Positions 5,377-10,367 of a stretch of 10,367 bases of DNA are shown in pieces (positions within the stretch are counted from its first letter, which is position 1; each line of letters opens with the position of its first letter). The notes beneath the pieces were generated by a model that did not search any database, had not been told where the DNA came from, and saw only the letters and a program-made list of their open reading frames with translations. A program made the translations under genes and the position numbers. The stretch is taken from contig DBCN01000034.1 of the NCBI GenBank assembly GCA_002293065.1, positions 1-10,367 on the forward strand, read 5' to 3'. Source of the DNA: Opitutia bacterium UBA957. Lineage in GTDB: Bacteria; Verrucomicrobiota; Verrucomicrobiia; Opitutales; UBA953.

Positions 5377-8300
5377 TCACTTCTTGGCCGGCGTCACCTT
5401 CAGCGGGTGCTCCTTGAGGAGCTCATCGGTCATGTAGAAGTTGTTGCGGTCCTGCGTGGCGGCGCGGACCTTGGCGACCTGCGCGGGCGTGATCAGCTTG
5501 CCGCTGTTGCCGTAGGATAGGCGCACGAAACTCAGCACGGCGGCCGTCTCGGCATCATTAAGCATTCCGCCAAAGCCCGGCATGGGTGGCACGCCTTTGC
5601 TCGGGTCGTACGCCTGTCCATTGACCGTGATCGGTCCCCAGAGACCCTTGAGCACCAACTTGATCGCACGGGTATCGTCGTCGAGCCAGTCGCTGCGGAC
5701 GAGGGGAGGGTAGATGTTCGGTAGGCCCTTGCCGTCCGCTTGGTGGCAGGTCGCGCAGTGGCCGTCGCGGAAGTAGACTTCGCGCCCTTGCTGGAAGATC
5801 TTTTCTTCTGCGACGCTCAGTTTGCGAGTCGGCTTGGGCAAGTTGTCCTTGAGCGGCTGGCCGATCTTGGATTTGCCCGCGAGGTATTCGGCCGCCGCGG
5901 GGTTATCCGCCAGGTTCAGTTGGCCGCCGACTTGGAGCGTGGCCACGTCGTCCTTGAGCGTGTAGGTGAGGGCGTAGTGGAGGACTGGGCCGACCCAGCG
6001 GTCGACCGGCTTCCGGAAGGCCTCGAGCGCGATCTTCGCGCCGTCGGCGTTGTCGAGCCACGTTGCGGCCACCACCGCGGTCAAGCGCACCCGTGGGTGC
6101 TCATCGCGGACGGCTTGCGTGAGGAGGGCGACATGGTTGGGCAGCTGGCGGAACGCATGGCGGACGACATCGGCCGCGGCGGCGCGGGCCTCGAACTGCT
6201 TGGCTTGGAGCAGACGCTGGACCAGTTCGCCGTCGGGTTGGTTCTGCGCCCACGTCGCCCACAGGGCTTCGCACAAGTGGTGTTCGTAGGCGGGATCCTG
6301 AGGGTCGAGCTTCGCCACCCAAGCCTTGACGGCGGGGAGCACCTCGGCGGCCGGGTGGCTACGGAGTTCGCGGCGCGTACGGTAGCGGGTGCGGTACTCC
6401 GGCTCCTTCAGGTTCTCGAGCAGTTCGGCGACCGAGGCTCCATCGACCTTGGCCGGCTTCACGAGCGGGCGTCCCGGGTAGGTCACGCGGTAGATGCGAC
6501 CGTGCACGTGGTCGCGGTTCGGGTCGCGGGCGTTGTGCTGCATGTGCCCGATCAGCGGGTTGTGCCAATCGATGAAATAGAGCGAGCCATCCGGCGCGAA
6601 CTCGAGGTCGACCGGGCGGAAATTACCGTCGGAAGAACTGAGCAGGTCGCCGTTGGCCTTGCCCACGAAGCCGGCGCCATCGTCGCGCTTGGCGCCGAAG
6701 CTGATGCCCAGGAACCCGATCGTGTTGCACGCCATGAAGTCGCCTTGATTGACGTCGGGGAAGTGACGGGAGGACACGAACTCGGCGCCGGAGCTCGGGC
6801 GGGAGCGCTTGGGCACGAACTGTTCCACCTTGGGCTGCTCGATGCCGTAAGGCATCTTCGAGGACAGCGGCAGCGCCCACCAGTTTTCGCCGGGGGAGGC
6901 GTCGGAGATGAACGGCTGCTCCCAAGTATCAAAGGAGAAACCCCAGGGGTTGGAGATGTCCACTTGGAGGCGTTCGAGGCGGAAGGATTTCGGGTCGAAG
7001 CGCCAGGCGCCACCATCGTTGCAACGGCGCGGGCCATAGGGCGTTTCGACTTGGCTATGCAGGAAGCGGCCTTCCAGCAGGTAGAAGGCTCCTGACGCGT
7101 CGGCGCAGTAGGCGGAGATCGCGTGGTGGGAGTCGTGCGAATCGAAGCCGTGCAGGATCAGTTCCTTGCGGTCGGCCTTGCCGTCCTTGTCGTCGTCGAT
7201 GAGCAGGGCGAGGTTGGGTTCTTGGGAGACGTAGACGCCTTCCGGTGCGAGCTCGAAGCCGATGGGGATGTGGAGGTGGTCGGCGAAGACGGACTGCTTA
7301 TCGGCTTTGCCGTCGCCGTCGGTGTCCTCGAGGATGATCAATTTATCGTTGGGCAGGGCATCGCCGGGACGGTAGTGTGGGTAGGTCGGGGTCGTGGCGA
7401 CCCAGAGTCGACCTTTGCCGTCGAACGACATTTGGACGGGCTTCTTGAGGTCGGGGAATTTCTCCTCCGAGGCGAAGAGCTCGACCTTGTAGCCGGGGGC
7501 CACCTTCATTTTGGCGATGGCGGCCTCACCCGACAGGAACTCGGTCGGGTTGCCGTTCTTCATGTCCGGCTTGAAATTCGAAGGTACGGTCGGGAGCGGG
7601 AGCGTCTGGCTGTCGTCGACCGTCAGGTTGGTCCGCTTCCCTTGGGCGAGGCCGTGGATGAGTTCGTCGCGGAGCGCGGTGAGTTGGCGCGACTTCGCGA
7701 CCTCGGCCGGATAGTTCTGCGGGCCAAACGGGTTGTAGCGTTGGCCATGGGTGTGGACGCCGTTGATGATCGCGTAATCGCTGTTCCAGAAGAAATCCTT
7801 CGCCTTGACCGCTTCGTTGACCAAGGCCTCGTCGGCGCGGGAAGTACGTTCAGTCCGGCCGTAGAGCCCATCGGCGAGCAGCTGGGCGATGGCGCGATAG
7901 CCGGCGTCGGTCGGGGCGAAGCCGTTGATCGTATAGGGCGTCTTGGCCTGGCCGTAAGCCGCGAGCGTCGGCTTGAAGAGGTCAATGTAGGTCAGTCCGT
8001 GCTTCTTGGCCACACGCTCCATGGCGGCGGCGTAGAGCTCAAGGTTGGCGTTCTCTTGTTTGCCGTTGGGGAGGTCGCGTTGTTTCGAGAGGTCCTCGAA
8101 GGCGATCGGTGAGACCAGCACCAGTCGAGGGGCCGCCACGCCGTTGTAGGCCTTGGACAGCGTATGGACGACGAAGGCGGCGACCTCGGCTTCGTAATTG
8201 GCGACGCGGCCGGGGCCGTCGAAGGATTCGTTGTAGCCGAAGAAGGCGACGACCGTGTCGGCCTTCAGGTGGAAGAGCCATTGGTCCGGCGTGGAGAAGA

Positions 8301-8754
8301 AACCCTTGCCGTTGTGCTGTGCGTATTCGGGGTGGAACTTCTCGCCGCCCGGGAAGGCCCATTGGCTCGCGCGGGCCGGGTGGGGACGGAAGGCCGGCGT
8401 GTCCCCCGAGCGGCCCATATTACGCACGAGCAGGCCTTGCGTCGGGAAGCGCAGGTGGAGTTCGGTCTCGAGGCGGCCGTAGTAGGTGTCGCGTTCGGCG
8501 AAGCCGTTGCCTATGAAGACGACGCGCTCGCCGGCGCTCGGCGGCGCGATGACCTGAGGGCGCGCGACCGTGGCCGCGGGCGGGTTCGTCGACGGTGCGT
8601 GGGGCGTCGGCGAGCCCTTGCTGTTGTCGGGCCAATTCGCGGCGTTCGCCTTGTCCTCGTTGGTCTTTAGCTGGCGGGGGCCGTTGGGCGCGGACTGGGC
8701 GGTCGCGAAGACCGTGGCGGCGAGGAAGGCGAGGGAGCAGGACAACAGGCGCAT
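5377..8754 (-). CDS. SGNH (degenerate)-propeller-HEAT-cytochrome c fusion, PVC-type
   Basis: 1125 residues from the ATG at 8754. This start is chosen because it begins a clear signal peptide (MRLLSCSLAFLAATVFATAQ) and has AAGGAT 11 bases upstream; the frame stays open to 8829. Domains in order: an SGNH/GDSL hydrolase-like domain (about 75-300); a linker; a beta-propeller dehydrogenase-like domain (about 416-755) with two D-x-D-x-D-G calcium-loop-like motifs (477-485, 520-528) and the PVC-typical DWHNPLIGHM; a helical HEAT-like region (about 765-945); and cytochrome c (about 985-1080) with CATCH at 1000-1004 as haem site and probable axial Met1058. Proteins of this kind are abundant in Planctomycetes and Verrucomicrobia and are thought to be exported dehydrogenases. 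The substrate is unknown, sugars or alcohols being likely. The SGNH domain lacks its catalytic Ser and His. The gene sits between the sulfatase (131 bases upstream) and the hydrolase. Confidence 0.93.
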   Translation of the reverse strand: MRLLSCSLAFLAATVFATAQSAPNGPRQLKTNEDKANAANWPDNSKGSPTPHAPSTNPPAATVARPQVIAPPSAGERVVFIGNGFAERDTYYGRLETELHLRFPTQGLLVRNMGRSGDTPAFRPHPARASQWAFPGGEKFHPEYAQHNGKGFFSTPDQWLFHLKADTVVAFFGYNESFDGPGRVANYEAEVAAFVVHTLSKAYNGVAAPRLVLVSPIAFEDLSKQRDLPNGKQENANLELYAAAMERVAKKHGLTYIDLFKPTLAAYGQAKTPYTINGFAPTDAGYRAIAQLLADGLYGRTERTSRADEALVNEAVKAKDFFWNSDYAIINGVHTHGQRYNPFGPQNYPAEVAKSRQLTALRDELIHGLAQGKRTNLTVDDSQTLPLPTVPSNFKPDMKNGNPTEFLSGEAAIAKMKVAPGYKVELFASEEKFPDLKKPVQMSFDGKGRLWVATTPTYPHYRPGDALPNDKLIILEDTDGDGKADKQSVFADHLHIPIGFELAPEGVYVSQEPNLALLIDDDKDGKADRKELILHGFDSHDSHHAISAYCADASGAFYLLEGRFLHSQVETPYGPRRCNDGGAWRFDPKSFRLERLQVDISNPWGFSFDTWEQPFISDASPGENWWALPLSSKMPYGIEQPKVEQFVPKRSRPSSGAEFVSSRHFPDVNQGDFMACNTIGFLGISFGAKRDDGAGFVGKANGDLLSSSDGNFRPVDLEFAPDGSLYFIDWHNPLIGHMQHNARDPNRDHVHGRIYRVTYPGRPLVKPAKVDGASVAELLENLKEPEYRTRYRTRRELRSHPAAEVLPAVKAWVAKLDPQDPAYEHHLCEALWATWAQNQPDGELVQRLLQAKQFEARAAAADVVRHAFRQLPNHVALLTQAVRDEHPRVRLTAVVAATWLDNADGAKIALEAFRKPVDRWVGPVLHYALTYTLKDDVATLQVGGQLNLADNPAAAEYLAGKSKIGQPLKDNLPKPTRKLSVAEEKIFQQGREVYFRDGHCATCHQADGKGLPNIYPPLVRSDWLDDDTRAIKLVLKGLWGPITVNGQAYDPSKGVPPMPGFGGMLNDAETAAVLSFVRLSYGNSGKLITPAQVAKVRAATQDRNNFYMTDELLKEHPLKVTPAKK

Positions 8755-8885
8755 GGCAGCCGGTATCCTTGCCGATTCAGGTTCGAAATCCAGCCGGACC
8801 TGCGAGCACGCCCCACTATTTTCGGGCAATTAGCGGAAACATGGGCCCAGCTGAAGCGCGGGCCATCGAAGCCCGTCGTGGCGGA

Positions 8886-10367
8886 CTATTTCCGGACGGC
8901 CGGTGCGGCGCTCGCCGGAGCGGTGAGTTCGCGCAGGCGCTCGCGCATCTCTTGGGTCAAGGCCGGTTGGGTCGCAGCGCGGTTGGTGCGTTGCGCCAAG
9001 TCTTCACCGAGGTGATACAGCTGCTCTTTCGGGGCGTCGGCCTTGATTTGGCCGCGTTCATCGACGTCGCTGTTGCTGACCTTCATCTGGGCGTAGGGGA
9101 TGCTCCAGGGTTTGGTCGGTTCCGGGACGGTCTTCCCGCCGGAGCCTGGTTTGTGCAGGTAAACCCATGCGCCCCGACGCAGCGCCAGCCCATTGGTGCC
9201 ATGGTGGATCCCTTCGGTTCGGCCAACGGGAGCTTTCTCCGGTTCGAGCCAAGCCGCCCGCTCTGTGCGACCATCCGGTGAAGCGCCGGCCGGCATGGCC
9301 ACGCCGGCAAGGTTGACCAAGGTCGCCATCACGTCGACGTGGTGGAAGTAGTCTTTCCTGACCGTCCCGCCGGGGATCTGTCCTGGCCAACGCGCCAAGA
9401 AGGCCACGCGGTGTCCACCCTCCCAGGCGTCGGTTTTCTGTCCGAGGAGTTCGCCGTTGGGGCGATGCCCGGTACGCAGCGTGGGTTGGAAGTAGCGTCC
9501 GCCGTTATCGCTCGTGAAGACGACGATCGTATTGTCGGCCTGACCTTGCGCCCGCAGGGCCGCAAGCACCTGTCCGACGCAGTGATCGAGCTGTTGGATG
9601 AAGTCTCCGTAGGTGCCCGCTGAGCTGCTGCCTTGGAAGCGCGGCGAAGGCATGAGGGGGTGGTGTGGCGAGACCCAGGAGAGGTAGAGGAAGAAGGGGC
9701 GTTCGGCGGATTGCTTGGCCAGGAACTGTTTCGCCTCTTCGGCCAACCGCAGGTCGACTTGGTCGGCCGGGCGCTGCGCCGCTGCCTGGGCTCCGCCGAC
9801 TTGCCGACCATGTGCGCCCGTGCCGGGGGACTGGTCGACGCTGATTGGGTCGGCCGGATCAAGCCCGACGATGCGGTGGTCGCGCACGAAGACCAAAGGC
9901 GGTTCCGAATGGGTGCGTGGGGTGCCGAAGAAAGTATCGAAGCCAAACTCCAGCGGGCCTGGCTTGAGGTCGGCATTCCAGTCCACCTTCATCTGCGTCC
10001 CGAATCCATTGTGCCATTTGCCGATGGCGGCGGTACGGTAGCCAGCGGCTTGCAGCGCCCCGGGTAGCAAGACCTGTCCGGCATCGAAATTACAGGCGTA
10101 GTCCATCGAGCGCTGCAGGCGGAAGGTGTATCGGCCGGTGAGCAGCGCGTAGCGCGACGGCATGCAGATGCCACTGTAGGAGTGCGCATCGGTGAAGCGG
10201 ACGCCTTCGCGTGCCAGCGAATCGATGTGCGGGGTGGCGATACGCGTGGCACCATAGCAACCCAGGTCGCCGTAGCCGAGGTCATCCGCGACCATCAGGA
10301 TGATGTTGGGCGGCCGCTTCGGTGTTGCGGGCGGAAGGGACGACTTCGTCTCTGCCAGGGCAGGGAG
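8886..10367 (-). CDS. Sulfatase, cysteine-type (N-terminus off window)
   Basis: The frame runs in from the right edge and stops at 8886, giving about 493 visible residues. It begins LPALAETKSS, probably the end of a signal peptide, so only the first few residues are missing; the internal ATG at 10295 is too late. The arylsulfatase markers are present: metal-binding MVADDLGYGDLGCYG, active-site CMPSR...LTGR (10166-10131) whose cysteine must become formylglycine, GKWHNGFG, SPHHP and the metal-binding SDNGG. GKWH is usually followed by L-G; here N-G follows. The enzyme should remove sulfate from a sulfated substrate, most likely a polysaccharide, in the periplasm or outside the cell. Activity needs a formylglycine-generating enzyme. 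Only a truncated relic of an FGE-like gene is seen nearby, so maturation must rely on one elsewhere. It is the first visible gene of the minus-strand set. Confidence 0.93.
   Translation of the reverse strand, partial: LPALAETKSSLPPATPKRPPNIILMVADDLGYGDLGCYGATRIATPHIDSLAREGVRFTDAHSYSGICMPSRYALLTGRYTFRLQRSMDYACNFDAGQVLLPGALQAAGYRTAAIGKWHNGFGTQMKVDWNADLKPGPLEFGFDTFFGTPRTHSEPPLVFVRDHRIVGLDPADPISVDQSPGTGAHGRQVGGAQAAAQRPADQVDLRLAEEAKQFLAKQSAERPFFLYLSWVSPHHPLMPSPRFQGSSSAGTYGDFIQQLDHCVGQVLAALRAQGQADNTIVVFTSDNGGRYFQPTLRTGHRPNGELLGQKTDAWEGGHRVAFLARWPGQIPGGTVRKDYFHHVDVMATLVNLAGVAMPAGASPDGRTERAAWLEPEKAPVGRTEGIHHGTNGLALRRGAWVYLHKPGSGGKTVPEPTKPWSIPYAQMKVSNSDVDERGQIKADAPKEQLYHLGEDLAQRTNRAATQPALTQEMRERLRELTAPASAAPAVRK

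Noticed and set aside
5740..7095. Long plus-strand open frame (451 codons) opposite the cytochrome fusion
   Set aside because: It lies wholly antisense to a gene with clear domains; its residues are rich in V, G, R and E as expected of a shadow frame in GC-rich DNA, with no recognisable motif.
7123..8112. Plus-strand open frame (329 codons) opposite the SGNH/propeller region
   Set aside because: Same reason: an antisense shadow of a well-supported gene, with low-complexity VGE-rich composition.
8858..8874. CGGGC/GCCCG inverted repeat just after the sulfatase stop
   Set aside because: A 5-bp GC stem without a T-run is too weak to call a terminator in DNA of this composition.

Overview
The window looks like accessory chromosome of a GC-rich PVC-superphylum bacterium, most likely a Verrucomicrobiota member. 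The evidence is the gene repertoire: a sulfatase, a large exported fusion of SGNH hydrolase, beta-propeller, HEAT-like region and cytochrome c of the type expanded in Planctomycetes and Verrucomicrobia, an exported carbohydrate-esterase-like hydrolase, and a LamG-domain protein. Assignment to a lower rank is not possible from the sequence alone.

Layout. Bases 1-587 hold no convincing intact gene, but the minus strand at 234-478 encodes the C-terminal half of a bacterial lipocalin (Blc type) whose N-terminal half is missing. A long plus-strand gene (588-3686) encodes an exported LamG protein of about 1000 residues. Bases 3687-4141 are intergenic. They hold a second relic, the last ~50 codons of a formylglycine-generating-enzyme-like (SUMF1/FGE) gene at 3805-3954, then two palindromic elements, then two identical 18-bp operator-like repeats exactly 50 bp apart. 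These repeats precede a HipB-like antitoxin/repressor gene (4142-4405) that has no hipA partner. One base further on, the minus-strand block begins.

The minus-strand block is transcribed right to left: sulfatase (N-terminus beyond the right edge), then the SGNH/propeller/cytochrome c fusion, then an alpha/beta hydrolase. The gaps are 131 and 73 bases, so the three may be an operon. All carry, or appear to carry, export signals. Together they suggest extracytoplasmic breakdown of a sulfated, esterified polysaccharide: the sulfatase removes sulfate, the hydrolase removes acyl groups, and the cytochrome fusion probably oxidises a released sugar or alcohol. That joint role is inference.

The most notable points are the two truncated gene relics flanking the LamG gene, the orphan hipB-like gene with intact twin operators, and the SGNH domain of the fusion protein, which has lost its catalytic serine and histidine. 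I saw no tRNA, rRNA, CRISPR array, insertion sequence or replication origin. I did not find clear evidence of a wholly new system.
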